Assembly (NCBI RefSeq): GCF_026586625.1
Contig: NZ_JAODIW010000008.1
Coordinates: 489,796 to 553,795, forward strand
Source of the DNA: Halobium salinum
GTDB taxonomy: Archaea; Halobacteriota; Halobacteria; Halobacteriales; Haloferacaceae
Direction of reading: 5' to 3'
DNA: 64,000 nucleotides
In this document: positions 46,121 to 54,577 of the stretch, piece by piece
How the letters are laid out: each line of letters begins with the position of its first letter
Position numbering within the stretch: the stretch's first letter is position 1
Position numbers and translations under genes: made by a program
Notes under the pieces: model-generated
What the model saw: only the letters and a program-made list of their open reading frames with translations
What the model was told of the DNA's origin: nothing
Database searches by the model: none

Positions 46121-46220
46121 CGCTCTGTCTGCAGGTGCTGAGCCAGCCGGACCGACGCTGAAAGAAACGACCGTTCTTCGGACCGGACTCGGCGTGACTC
46201 GGCTCCTAAAGAGGTATCGC
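46121..46220 (+). repeat. Array repeat copy 6 (full)
   Basis: Left arm ggtgctgagcca at 46134, right arm tgactcggctcc at 46195, variant gtatcgc at 46214. Offsets are identical to the other copies; the left and right halves pair well around the midpoint. Confidence 0.85.
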
Positions 46221-46226
46221 ACGTCC

Positions 46227-46394
46227 AACGACACGACTTCTGCCAGATTGGGTGCAGACCATCTACGACCTGCTGCATACAGAGCGCATATTTCGCAACC
46301 CGGCCGCGACCATCACGAGCGAAGCAAGAGCCAGGTAGGCGACAGCAATCTGCCGGGAACCTGTATTCGCGGCGTTATCGAATCGTGCAGAACG
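46227..46394. other. Array unit F leader/trailer; possible gene remnant
   Basis: About 170 bp between repeat copy 6 and the stop of the serine hydrolase gene. On the minus strand a short frame contains a membrane-helix-like stretch (IAVAYLALASLVMVAAG) ending at a stop but without a start codon, which may be the decayed end of a lost gene. Nothing firmer is visible. Confidence 0.3.
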
Positions 46395-47669
46395 TCAGAG
46401 TCGGGTACGGGGTGAGTCCGTCTCCGAGCTCCGGCGTTCGATGCACTCGTAGACGGCTTCCCTGAGTGCCACCTCCCGGGGGTCGTCCTTCAGGTGGAGG
46501 CCCAGTCGGTTGGGTGTGTAGGCAAAGCCCAGTCCCACGTCGGGGTCCGCGAACCCGAACGAGCCGCCGGCGCCGGGAGTGCCGAACGAGGCATCTGAAG
46601 TCCCGAACCGGAAGTCGGGCGACGGTTTCGAATATCCCATCGCGTACGCCGTCTCCATGCCGATGACGACGTCCCGCCGGTCACCTGACGGCGGCAACGG
46701 AGGCGCGGTCAATTCCGCGAACACGTCCTTGTCGAGACCCAGCGCCCCGCCGCCCGTCGCGAGTTCACCATACAGCCGTGCCATCGCACGGGCGGTTCCG
46801 ATGCCGTTGCCCGAGGGAATCTCCACCGCACGGAACGCCGGACTGTTCAGGTCGGCCGGACGCCGGGTATCGAGCACATTCAGCGCCCGATTCGTCACCG
46901 ACCACGGGTTGAAAAACGACAGGACGAACCGCGGCGACAGTGTCCGGAGGTTCAAGAGCATATCCAGATACCCAAATGCATCGAGGTCCGCCACGCGGTC
47001 GGGTGGAATCTCCTCGGGAAGCCCGATGTAGAACTCCAGGCCGAGCGGCTCGGCTACCTCCTCGGTGAAGAACTGTCCCAGCGTCCGTCCGTCGGTGTGT
47101 CGGAGCAGTTCGCTTGCGTACCAGCCCAGTGTGAACGCATGGTAGCCGTGGCGGGTGCCGGGCACCCAGTCGAGTTTCTCGCTCGCGAGCAGGCCCGAGA
47201 GGAACTCCGTGTCGGCAATCTGCTCCGGCGAGAGGCGCCCATCGAGCGTCGCGAGCCCTGCCTGGTGACTCAGCAACTGTCGGACCGTGACCTGGTCCTT
47301 CCCGTGCTGGGCGAACGCTGGCCAGTGGTCGGCGATGCGGTCGTCGAGTGCAAACAACCCCCGCGAGAGCGCGACAGCGATGGCCGCCGCCGTCATCCCC
47401 TTCGTCCCCGAGGCCACGAGGACCATCGTGTCGGCCTCCCACGGATGCTCGTGGTCGGTGTCCCGGTAGCCACCCCAGAGGTCGACGACGAGCTCGCCGC
47501 GAGAGTAGACGGCAACCGCCGCCCCCAATTCGTTGCGGTCGTGAAAATTCTCCGCGAACACTTCACGGACAGGCTCGAACCCGGACTCGACGGTGCCGTG
47601 GATTGTCACGGCGCCCGCGGACGGCACGCTAACGTTTGACACCCCATCTGATACGTCCTCTGAAAGCAT
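46395..47669 (-). CDS. Array unit F: class C beta-lactamase-related serine hydrolase (esterase-type)
   Basis: 424 aa from ATG 47669. The Ser-x-x-Lys motif is Ser87-Gly-Thr-Lys90 (LVASGTKGMTA). A Tyr motif follows (RHGYHAFTLGWYASE), and the C-terminal FGTPGAGGSFGFADP resembles the EstB-type G-x-x-GAGGS element. The fold and motifs fit family VIII esterases rather than true beta-lactamases. No signal peptide is obvious. It is encoded opposite to the repeats and is the largest gene in the array. Its codon usage is closer to the host than that of units B-E. Confidence 0.87.
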   Translation of the reverse strand: MLSEDVSDGVSNVSVPSAGAVTIHGTVESGFEPVREVFAENFHDRNELGAAVAVYSRGELVVDLWGGYRDTDHEHPWEADTMVLVASGTKGMTAAAIAVALSRGLFALDDRIADHWPAFAQHGKDQVTVRQLLSHQAGLATLDGRLSPEQIADTEFLSGLLASEKLDWVPGTRHGYHAFTLGWYASELLRHTDGRTLGQFFTEEVAEPLGLEFYIGLPEEIPPDRVADLDAFGYLDMLLNLRTLSPRFVLSFFNPWSVTNRALNVLDTRRPADLNSPAFRAVEIPSGNGIGTARAMARLYGELATGGGALGLDKDVFAELTAPPLPPSGDRRDVVIGMETAYAMGYSKPSPDFRFGTSDASFGTPGAGGSFGFADPDVGLGFAYTPNRLGLHLKDDPREVALREAVYECIERRSSETDSPRTRL

Positions 47670-47776
47670 AACCGTGGAGTCGATAACTATCTGGGCGATT
47701 GGCCGACTCGCGCCCTGTATGCAGCACGGCGAAGCCGGCAAAACTGTGGGTGGTTGGCCTTCCTCTGGTAGACATA

Positions 47777-47828
47777 CGCTCTGCCTCCAGGAACTGAGTC
47801 ACACGACCACCACACGGAAGAAAGGACT
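47777..47828 (+). repeat. Array repeat copy 7 (left half only)
   Basis: cgctctg at 47777 and left arm ggaactgagtca at 47790 (identical to that of copy 4), then ggaagaa at 47816, all at standard offsets. Similarity stops at about core position 47-50, the centre of dyad symmetry. It marks the right boundary of the array. Confidence 0.8.
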
Positions 47829-47890
47829 CTGGACACGTCCGTCGACGCGAGGCTTCACGGCCTGTTCGAATCGGGACAGTTCCGGGACGT

Positions 47891-49141
47891 TCACGACCCC
47901 CGCCCGAGCGTCTCGTCCAGCCAGTCGTACACCACCCCGTGGGCCAGCGAGAGGTTCCCGACCTGACAGTGGTCGGCGGCGCCCTCCTCGCGGGTAAACA
48001 CTCGCAACTCGGCCTCCCCACCCAACCGGTCGACGAGTTCGTACGCCAGCGGCAGCGGCATCAGGTGGTCGTCCTCGCCGGCGAGCACGAGCGTCGGACA
48101 CTCGATACGATCCGCGACGTCGACGAGCGAGTACTCCTTCAGCGTCGCCGAGAGTCCCGCGGCGTCGACGCCGAACACCCACTCCGAGTTCCGCAGTTGC
48201 CACCGGGCGCCGGGGTCGAGTCGCGCCCGGAGGCTCGCGACCGCGTTCACGACGGGGCCGGGGACCTGCTCGACCAGCGAGGCGACAGACTCCTTCCCGA
48301 AGGTCGCCGCCTCCCACACCCCGAGGCAGTGGTCGAAGGCGACGCAGGCGGCGACACGGTCGTCGAAGGCGGCGGCGCGCGGGGCGTAGTAGCCGCCCAT
48401 ACTCGCGCCGAGGAGGGCGGTTCGGTCGTCGTCGACTGTGGGTTCGTCCCCCAGGAAGTCGAGGACGGGACCGACGACGGCCTCCCAGTCGGGGCGGGCC
48501 GTCAGGCCGTCGTATCTGAGTGGCGCACCCTGTCCGGGCCCGTCGAAGGCGAGGACGGCGTACCCGCGTTCGAGCGCGGCGGGGACCCCACAGAGAAAGT
48601 ACAACTCCTCGGCGATAGCGTCGAACCCTCCGACCGCGACGACCGTCGGGCGAGCCTCCGCCGACGGCGAAGGCGAAGACGTAGACGAAGTCGACGAGGA
48701 CGCGGGTTCGAACAGGTACCCCGGGAGGGTCCGACCCTCGTACGGGACCTCGACCTCGCGCGCGGCGGCGTCCAGCAGGGGGAGCGCCGCCCGGAACGTC
48801 TCTCGGCTTCGTTCGTAGGTCGGGAGTCGACGCGGGTCGTCCGGGCCGAGGAAGAACTCCGCGGTTCGATAGTAGTTCGACGCCCGCAGGAGGGCGTCGC
48901 GGGCGGTCTCCTCGTGGCCGGCCGCCAGTGCGCTCTCGGCCTCGCCGGCGACGCGGTCGGCGGTCGCGCGCCACGCCACGTACCAGCCGACGTAGTCGCC
49001 GTCTTCGACGCCTTCGCCGTCCTCGGCCCCGTCGACCGTCGCGAGCACCTCCCCGAGTTCGGCGCCGCGGTAGGTCGCGTAGGCGGCCGCCCGACGGGTC
49101 TGGTAGTCGAACGTCGGGTCGTCGAACGCGAGCGGTCGCAT
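47891..49141 (-). CDS. Alpha/beta hydrolase, FrsA/dihydropseudooxynicotine-hydrolase-like
   Basis: 416 aa from ATG 49141 (MRPLAFDDPTFDYQTRRAAA). A helical N-terminal domain (residues 1-125, with DALLRASNYYRTAEFFLGPD) precedes an alpha/beta hydrolase core: nucleophile Ser in LLGASMGGYYAPRAAAF, acid Asp in LAGEDDHLMPLPLA, His in GAADHCQVGNLSLAHG. This layout matches the family of 2,6-dihydropseudooxynicotine hydrolase and FrsA-like proteins. A Ser/Thr-rich spacer (about 148-163) lies between domains. Substrate unknown. It marks the return to high-G+C host-like sequence right of the array. Confidence 0.88.
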   Translation of the reverse strand: MRPLAFDDPTFDYQTRRAAAYATYRGAELGEVLATVDGAEDGEGVEDGDYVGWYVAWRATADRVAGEAESALAAGHEETARDALLRASNYYRTAEFFLGPDDPRRLPTYERSRETFRAALPLLDAAAREVEVPYEGRTLPGYLFEPASSSTSSTSSPSPSAEARPTVVAVGGFDAIAEELYFLCGVPAALERGYAVLAFDGPGQGAPLRYDGLTARPDWEAVVGPVLDFLGDEPTVDDDRTALLGASMGGYYAPRAAAFDDRVAACVAFDHCLGVWEAATFGKESVASLVEQVPGPVVNAVASLRARLDPGARWQLRNSEWVFGVDAAGLSATLKEYSLVDVADRIECPTLVLAGEDDHLMPLPLAYELVDRLGGEAELRVFTREEGAADHCQVGNLSLAHGVVYDWLDETLGRGS

Positions 49142-49188
49142 GGGGAGGAGTACGCGTCGGGGGTCCAAGAAACGACCCCCGTGACCGG

Positions 49189-50295
49189 CTACAGCGGGGA
49201 CGCGCCGTTCGTGATTCGCTCGGCGACCAGCGCCAGATACTCGATCAGCGGTTCGCGCTCGGGCGCCGCGCCGGTCGCGACCCGGTTCCGGTCGAGGTCC
49301 GCCCACACCGTCGCCAGCCCGAACGTCGCGTTCGCCACGTAGAACCGCTCGTGTTCGAACCGAGCGCCCGTGGCACCCTCGTAGCGGGCGACCAGCTCCC
49401 GGCGGCCGAGGCTTCCGGCGTCGGCCGCGAACGGGGAGAGTCCGTGCTCGTGCATCCTGCGAACCCACGTCATCCCGTCGTGGTCCGGGTACCGGGCTTC
49501 GAGGTCGGCGAACGCATCGGGCGCCGGTCGCGGGTCGTCCGCTCCCCGCCAGTCGAGCAGGAAGTAGCCGAGTTCGGCCAGCGGGTCGCCGAGCGCCGCG
49601 GTCTCCCAGTCGAGAACCCCGGTGAGGTCGGGCCGGCCGTCGTCGGTGCCGGTGAACAGGAGGTTCCCCGTCCGGAAGTCGCCGTGGGTGAGGCTCGTCG
49701 TCGGACTCGGCGGGACGTGCTCTGCGAGCCAGTCACCGACGGCCCGGAGGGTCGGGAACTCCTGCCCGGTCACGCGCGCCGCCTCGTCGAGCCGGTCGGT
49801 CGCGGCGTCGAGTTGGTCTCGCGGCGGCCGGCGCTCCAGCACGTCCTCGAACGGCTCGGTCGGGAGGGAGTGTATCCGTGCGAGCGTGTCGACCGACTGC
49901 TGGGCGATGCGGCGGCGCGCGTCCGGGTCCCGGTACCGGCGTGGAAGGTCCTCTCCACGCGGGAACGGCTCACCGTCGAGCGCCGTCGTGAGACAGAACG
50001 GGCCGCCGGGGACCGACTCGTCGTCACAGAAGCGGACGGGTTCCGGGACCGGCACGTCGGTGTCGCGGAGCCGCTTCAGGGTCGCGTACTCCGTCCGCAG
50101 GTCGACGAACAGCCCCGACTCTCGGAGCTTGTTCGGCCGCCGCAGGACGTACCGGTCGGCGTCGGCAGTCGATATCGCGACGACGAGGTTGAGGCCGTCG
50201 CTCACCACCTCGGTGTCGGTCACCGTCGTCTCCAGTACCGACGAGAGGTACGACCGGAGGGCGTCGGCGTCGAAGTCGGTCGCGGTGTCGCTCAC
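49189..50295 (-). CDS. Aminoglycoside-phosphotransferase-fold kinase (APH/ACAD10-like)
   Basis: 368 aa from GTG 50295. The kinase-like fold is clear: an N-lobe with RYVLRRPNKLRES and RTEYATLKRLRDTDVPVPEP, the catalytic loop LTHGDFRTGNLLFTG (Asp in HGD) and the metal-binding VLDWETAALGDPLAEL. The N-terminal and C-terminal features are those of the ACAD10/11-like branch seen in haloarchaea, whose substrates are small hydroxylated or acyl compounds rather than antibiotics. The actual substrate is unknown. Confidence 0.88.
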   Translation of the reverse strand: MSDTATDFDADALRSYLSSVLETTVTDTEVVSDGLNLVVAISTADADRYVLRRPNKLRESGLFVDLRTEYATLKRLRDTDVPVPEPVRFCDDESVPGGPFCLTTALDGEPFPRGEDLPRRYRDPDARRRIAQQSVDTLARIHSLPTEPFEDVLERRPPRDQLDAATDRLDEAARVTGQEFPTLRAVGDWLAEHVPPSPTTSLTHGDFRTGNLLFTGTDDGRPDLTGVLDWETAALGDPLAELGYFLLDWRGADDPRPAPDAFADLEARYPDHDGMTWVRRMHEHGLSPFAADAGSLGRRELVARYEGATGARFEHERFYVANATFGLATVWADLDRNRVATGAAPEREPLIEYLALVAERITNGASPL

Positions 50296-50444
50296 GACCG
50301 GAGCGACTCGGGGCGGGCCGAAAAGCCCCGCGGTGGTGTGGGTTGCACCCGCGTTCGAGGCGAAACCGAAGACGGGTCGGTCGAGCCGACGACCCGGGAA
50401 CGCGAGTCGAGAACGGAGAATCGGCGTCGAGCGCCGCGGACGGC

Positions 50445-51062
50445 TCAGTCCTGGACGATGCGCGAGAACGCCAGCGTGCCGGAGATGTTCTCGATGTAGA
50501 TGTTCACCACGTCGCCCTCCTGTGCGCCGGGGACGAAGATGGTGTACTTGCCCTTCTCGGCGACGCCGTCGCCCTTGCGGCCGGTGCCGGTGATTTTGAC
50601 CTCGTAGGTCTGGCCCTCCTCGACCTCGTCGCGGTTCTGCTGGCTCGACGAGGAGCGCTTGCGCTTCGAGACGGGGCGGAACGCGCCGCAGGCCTCACAG
50701 CGAAGCATCAGCGTGCGGTCCTCGTGGACGAGACGGGTGTCGGGCAGGCCACACTCGCCACAAGTGACGTACGTGGCGATGTACTTGTCGAGGGCGGCCT
50801 GCATGTCCGAGGCGGAGAAGTTCCCGTTGTAGCGGGCGCGGCCGTCCTCGTACTGGCCGTTCGTCCCGAGGTCGCGCTGGATGTTCGAGTGGACGTGCTC
50901 GGGGTCGCGCGACAGCGCGTCGGCGATGGCCGAGAGGTTGGTGAGCCGCGTGAACGCACCGTCCTTCTGCACGGTCGGGTCCGGGACCGAGAGGCGCTCG
51001 TCGTCCCCTTTCAGGTCGGGGACCTGCTCGAGCGCTCGGTCGAGGCTTGCGTCGTAGTCCAT
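50445..51062 (-). CDS. eif2b: Translation initiation factor aIF2 subunit beta with C-terminal TRAM domain
   Basis: 205 aa. The aIF2-beta core spans residues 1-135: GAFTRLTNLSAIADALSRDP, NGNFSASDMQAALDKYIATY and the zinc ribbon CGECGLPDT ... LRCEACGAFRPVSK. Residues about 146-205 (GQTYEVKITGTGRKGDGVAE; FVPGAQEGDVVNIYIENISG) form a TRAM RNA-binding domain, a fusion known in haloarchaea. It is part of the eIF2 ternary complex that brings initiator tRNA to the ribosome. Confidence 0.95.
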   Translation of the reverse strand: MDYDASLDRALEQVPDLKGDDERLSVPDPTVQKDGAFTRLTNLSAIADALSRDPEHVHSNIQRDLGTNGQYEDGRARYNGNFSASDMQAALDKYIATYVTCGECGLPDTRLVHEDRTLMLRCEACGAFRPVSKRKRSSSSQQNRDEVEEGQTYEVKITGTGRKGDGVAEKGKYTIFVPGAQEGDVVNIYIENISGTLAFSRIVQD

Positions 51063-51137
51063 GGGCGGGTGGAGGCGACCGCGACCTAAAGGCGTTCCGT
51101 GATAGGCCCTCCCGGAACGGACGGCGACGCCGGTCGC

Positions 51138-52319
51138 TCAGCCGGCGTCGACACCCGCGATTCGGGCGTCGACGGCGGCACCGAGGAACCGACCCACGTC
51201 GGTGGCTTCGGCGTGGACTCCCTCCGCGACGACCGAGCCGAACTCCGACGGCTCGAACGGCTCGACGGCGACGCCGACCGTCCTCCGCGTCCGGTCCAGC
51301 GTCCACGTGCCGACGACCGCGCCGTCGACGACGACCGTCGGGCGGATGACGCCGCCGCCGGGCCAGACCGTCGAGGTGTGTTCGGCCGGAACCGGTCGGT
51401 TCTCCGGGGCGTACCCGAGCAGGTACGTGTCGTACCCCGGGAGGAGTCGGACGGCCGGCCCGTCGGACGGCGCGTCGACCGTGTCGGACACTGGCCCGAT
51501 TTCTGATACGTCTTCGGCCAGCATCGCCGCCGGCGCAGACGCCCCTTCGACGAGTACCTCGACCCGTTCGTCTTCGACTGCAGCCCACGCCGCACGCACG
51601 TCCGCGGCGTACAGCCCGGACCACGCCGCGAAGTCCGGGAGGGACGTCGGCCCGTAAGCGGCGAGGTATCGTCGCGCCAGTTCGGTGAGCGCGGCTTCGC
51701 GGTCCGGTCCCTCGGCCCTGCCGGCGTCGGCCTCGACCGACTCGTCCAGCAGGTCGTACGCGCTCGCTCCGCCGAGGGGGCCGACCTCACAGATGACCCC
51801 CCACAGCGCGGCCCGCCTCACGAGGTAGAAGACGAGTTGGCTCCTCGGCGGCACCTCGACGCCGGCGGTTTCGAGCCGCGCCGCCAGGTCGTCCCGCGTG
51901 AGCGGACCGTCCGCGGCGATGGCCTCGCGGATGACCACCACCGCGTCGGCGACGGCCTCGTCGTCCAGTCCGAGTTCGGCAAGTCGCTTCGGCTCCGGGC
52001 TCCGGGTCGCAAACGTCGGTCCGAACAGCGAGAGCAACCACGGGAGGTCCGCTGTCGGGAGCAGGTGGAGCGTCCCGCGCGGGCCCCACGTCCGGACGAC
52101 CGAGCGGTCCGTCGCGAGCGCGTCGTCCACGTCGGCCAGCGTCGTCCCCGGACAGCGAGCGCGCACCGAGAGCGCGGCGGCGGTCTTCTCCTGTGCCTGC
52201 AGGCCGCAGGCGCCGGCGACCGCGTCGGCAATCGACACGCGGTCGTCCGGTCGACGGTCGAGTCCCTGTGCCCGGAGTCGGAGTCGACGGGCCGCCGCGA
52301 CCGAGAGTTCGAGCGTCAC
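51138..52319 (-). CDS. Winged-helix DNA-binding protein, AlkZ/YcaQ (HTH_42) family
   Basis: 393 aa from GTG 52319. The N-terminal AAARRLRLRAQGLDRR and AGACGLQAQEKTAAALSVRA match the HTH_42 family of DNA interstrand-crosslink glycosylases; the Q-x-Q catalytic motif of AlkZ/YcaQ-type enzymes is Gln41-Ala-Gln43. The following VVRTWGPRGTLHLLPTADLP and LLPGYDTYLLGYAPENR are further family landmarks. It probably removes bulky or crosslinked bases; the specific lesion is not determinable. It stands alone. Confidence 0.87.
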   Translation of the reverse strand: MTLELSVAAARRLRLRAQGLDRRPDDRVSIADAVAGACGLQAQEKTAAALSVRARCPGTTLADVDDALATDRSVVRTWGPRGTLHLLPTADLPWLLSLFGPTFATRSPEPKRLAELGLDDEAVADAVVVIREAIAADGPLTRDDLAARLETAGVEVPPRSQLVFYLVRRAALWGVICEVGPLGGASAYDLLDESVEADAGRAEGPDREAALTELARRYLAAYGPTSLPDFAAWSGLYAADVRAAWAAVEDERVEVLVEGASAPAAMLAEDVSEIGPVSDTVDAPSDGPAVRLLPGYDTYLLGYAPENRPVPAEHTSTVWPGGGVIRPTVVVDGAVVGTWTLDRTRRTVGVAVEPFEPSEFGSVVAEGVHAEATDVGRFLGAAVDARIAGVDAG

Positions 52320-52440
52320 GGTCGGCCCTCGAGGGTCGTCGGGCGGGTGCTCGGAGAACGGGGCTGCATGGGTCGTGAAGGCGCCGACCGGGACTAAGAC
52401 TTGCGCGCGACGCGCCGACCGAGGCCGATTCAGGGGTGAC

Positions 52441-53523
52441 TCAGGACCGGTCCAGCGCCACGTCGTCGGGGTCGACGGCGACGAACGAGCCGTCGCCGCG
52501 GGCGGACTCGTAGGCGGCCTCGGTGACGGCCGTGACGCGGAGGCCGTCGAGGGCGGTCGCGACCGGCTCCGTCCCGGTTCGGACCGACTCGAGGAACGCG
52601 TCGACCTTCGACTGCTGGTTCCGCCGGTCGAGATACGGGCGGTGTTCGCCGCTCGTCTCGTCGATTTCGACGTACTCGCTCGGCTCCCAGTCCTTGCTGT
52701 CCATGGTGACGGCCCCCTGCTCGTCCCACATGCGTACGTGCTCGCGCATGCACGGCGTCTCGCCGGAGAGCGAGAAGGAGGCGGTCCCGCCGTTCGTGAA
52801 GCGGACGGTGACGTTCGCGCGGCCGTCGACGCGCCGTTCGTCGTCGACGAAGTCCATGCTCGCCGAGACGGCCTCGGGGGTGAGCCCGGTCGACCACAGC
52901 ACGCAGTCGAGCAGGTGGCTCCCGGTGTCGTACAGGTAGCCGCCGCCGGAGAGGTCGGCGTTCTGTCGCCACGCCCCCTCGAAGCGGTCGACCCAATCCT
53001 GGCACACTTCGGCGGTGATCCACTTGGGTTCGCGGCCCTCCTCGGCCCACAGGTCACGAGCCTCGACGAACGCCTGAAACAGGTGGCGCTGGTAGCCGAC
53101 CATCAGGACCTCCTCGCGCTCGGCGTCGCGGGCGACGAGGTCGCGGGCGTCGTCGAGGTCCGTGGTCAGGGGCTTGTCACAGAGGACGTGGAGGTCGTGT
53201 TCCATCGCCGCGAGAATCTGCTCGTAGTGGAGCGTGTGGGGCGTGCCGATGAGCACCGCGTCGAGTCCGTCCGCCTCGGCGTCGAGCATCGTCTCGTAGT
53301 CGGTGTAGCGACCGTCGGCGTCGACTTCGAGCTCCTCGGCGGCCTCCGTCAACGCGTCCTCGTCGATGTCGACCACCGCGACGACGCGGGCGTCCTCGTG
53401 TTCCGCGAACTCCCCGCCGACGACCGTCCCGATGTAGCCGGCGCCGACGACGCCGACCCGAGTCGGACGGAGTTCGGTGTCGGCGCTCGTCGTCCCATCA
53501 CCGTCTACTGCAGTGTCACTCAT
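52441..53523 (-). CDS. Gfo/Idh/MocA-family NAD(P)-dependent oxidoreductase
   Basis: 360 aa from ATG 53523. After an acidic N-terminus, the Rossmann motif VGVVGAGYIGTVVGGEFAEH (about residues 22-41) and the dinucleotide/substrate motif LHVLCDKPLTTDLDDAR (Lys of the E/D-K-P motif) place it in the family. The C-terminal domain GGGYLYDTGSHLLDCVLW carries the Asp/His of the active site. Members oxidise sugar or inositol hydroxyls. Substrate is unknown. It is divergent from the NmrA-like gene. Confidence 0.9.
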   Translation of the reverse strand: MSDTAVDGDGTTSADTELRPTRVGVVGAGYIGTVVGGEFAEHEDARVVAVVDIDEDALTEAAEELEVDADGRYTDYETMLDAEADGLDAVLIGTPHTLHYEQILAAMEHDLHVLCDKPLTTDLDDARDLVARDAEREEVLMVGYQRHLFQAFVEARDLWAEEGREPKWITAEVCQDWVDRFEGAWRQNADLSGGGYLYDTGSHLLDCVLWSTGLTPEAVSASMDFVDDERRVDGRANVTVRFTNGGTASFSLSGETPCMREHVRMWDEQGAVTMDSKDWEPSEYVEIDETSGEHRPYLDRRNQQSKVDAFLESVRTGTEPVATALDGLRVTAVTEAAYESARGDGSFVAVDPDDVALDRS

Positions 53524-53655
53524 TGGCGAGTGAACTCCGCCGGTGGCCAAAGGTGCTGTGTTTCGGGCGGGCGGTATCGCCGGGGGACAGGGACCCGTCG
53601 GGGAGGAGACAGCACCCGCGCGTGGCTTAAGCCGGCTCCGTGCCTCTCCGAGCGT

Positions 53656-54540
53656 ATGGCTTCGAAGCGAATCCTCGTTGCAGGAGCCACCGGCAAGCAG
53701 GGCGGTGCGGTCGTCTCCCACCTCCGCTCCGGTGCGTACGGCGAGTTCGACGTCTTCGGACTGACCCGCGACGCGACGAGCGACGCGGCCCGCGAACTCG
53801 AATCTGCGGGCGTCCACGTCGTGGAGGGCGACCTCACCGACCGGGCGACGCTCGACGCCGCGCTGGAGGGGATGGACGGGGCGTTCCTCGTGACGACGTT
53901 CTTCGAGTCGGGCGTCGACGTCGAGACGGAGCAGGGCGAGACGTTCGTCGACGCCTGTGCCGACGCCGGCGTCGAACACCTCGTCTACGCCTCGGTGGGG
54001 GAGGCGGACGGCGACACCGGCCTGGCACACTTCGAGTCGAAGCACGCGGTCGAGCGCCACATCCGCGAGCGGGGCGTCCCGGCCACGGTCCTCAGGCCGG
54101 TGTTCTTCATGCAGAACTTCGAGGGGCTGCTGGGGGACGGACTCGACGAGGGCCGCCTCGCGATGCCGATGGCGGAAGGCGTCGAACTGGAGATGGTCGA
54201 CGTCGACGACATCGGCGCCGTCGCCGCCATCGCGTTCGCGAATCCCGATGAGTACGTCGGCGAGACGATTCAACTCGCCGGCGACAGCCTGACCCTCGCG
54301 GAGATGGCCGAGGCGTTCGAGACGGTGCTCGGCCGCGACGTAGAGCCGGAGTACGTCCCCATCGAGGACGCCCGCGCGGCGATGGGCGACGAGATGGCGG
54401 ACATGTTCGACTGGTTCGACCGCGTCGGCTACGACACCGACCGCGACGCGCTGGCGGTGCGGACCGGCCACGCGTTCGCCGACTTCGAGACGTACCTCGC
54501 CGAGCACTGGGGCGAGCGGCGGCGACCTGCGAGCGCGTAA
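53656..54540 (+). CDS. NmrA-like NAD(P)-binding protein
   Basis: 294 aa from ATG 53656 (MASKRILVAGATGKQGGAVV). The Rossmann motif GATGKQG, the VEGDLTDRATLDAALEGMDG strand and the absence of a Tyr-x3-Lys pair (the region reads HFESKHAVERHIRERGVP) identify an NmrA-type redox sensor or atypical SDR rather than a classical dehydrogenase. FFMQNFEGLLGD is a typical NmrA motif. Role unknown; such proteins often sense the NADP state. Confidence 0.9.
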   Translation: MASKRILVAGATGKQGGAVVSHLRSGAYGEFDVFGLTRDATSDAARELESAGVHVVEGDLTDRATLDAALEGMDGAFLVTTFFESGVDVETEQGETFVDACADAGVEHLVYASVGEADGDTGLAHFESKHAVERHIRERGVPATVLRPVFFMQNFEGLLGDGLDEGRLAMPMAEGVELEMVDVDDIGAVAAIAFANPDEYVGETIQLAGDSLTLAEMAEAFETVLGRDVEPEYVPIEDARAAMGDEMADMFDWFDRVGYDTDRDALAVRTGHAFADFETYLAEHWGERRRPASA

Positions 54541-54577
54541 ACGCTCGGTTCAGACCTCGAAGCGTCGTTTACGCGCG

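Larger units (their letters stand above)
43641..47828 (+). mobile_element. Cassette-like array: six gene units punctuated by a 100-bp palindromic repeat
   Basis: Five full copies of a 100-bp repeat and a half copy at each end separate six unrelated genes (43709, 44123, 44437, 45083, 45549 plus; 44437 and 46395 are on the minus strand). All repeats point the same way and align without gaps. G+C is visibly lower than in the flanks. The left end has only a right half and the right end only a left half. No integrase, transposase or relic of one is present. Assignment as a mobile cassette array is inference from layout. Confidence 0.55.

Noticed and set aside
43641..47828. CRISPR array
   Set aside because: Spacers are 270-1560 bp and contain genes; the repeat is 100 bp and divergent. 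No cas genes are present.
43641..47828. Classical bacterial integron attC sites
   Set aside because: The 7-bp GTTRRRY/RYYYAAC core boxes are not found in the copies, so only the layout, not the sequence, is attC-like.
43641..47828. MITE family insertion
   Set aside because: No target-site duplications are visible, all copies share one orientation, and the end copies are complementary halves rather than whole elements. Not fully excluded.
47860..47890. GTTCGAATC string resembling a tRNA T-loop
   Set aside because: Flanking bases do not pair as a T stem and no acceptor, D or anticodon arm can be built.
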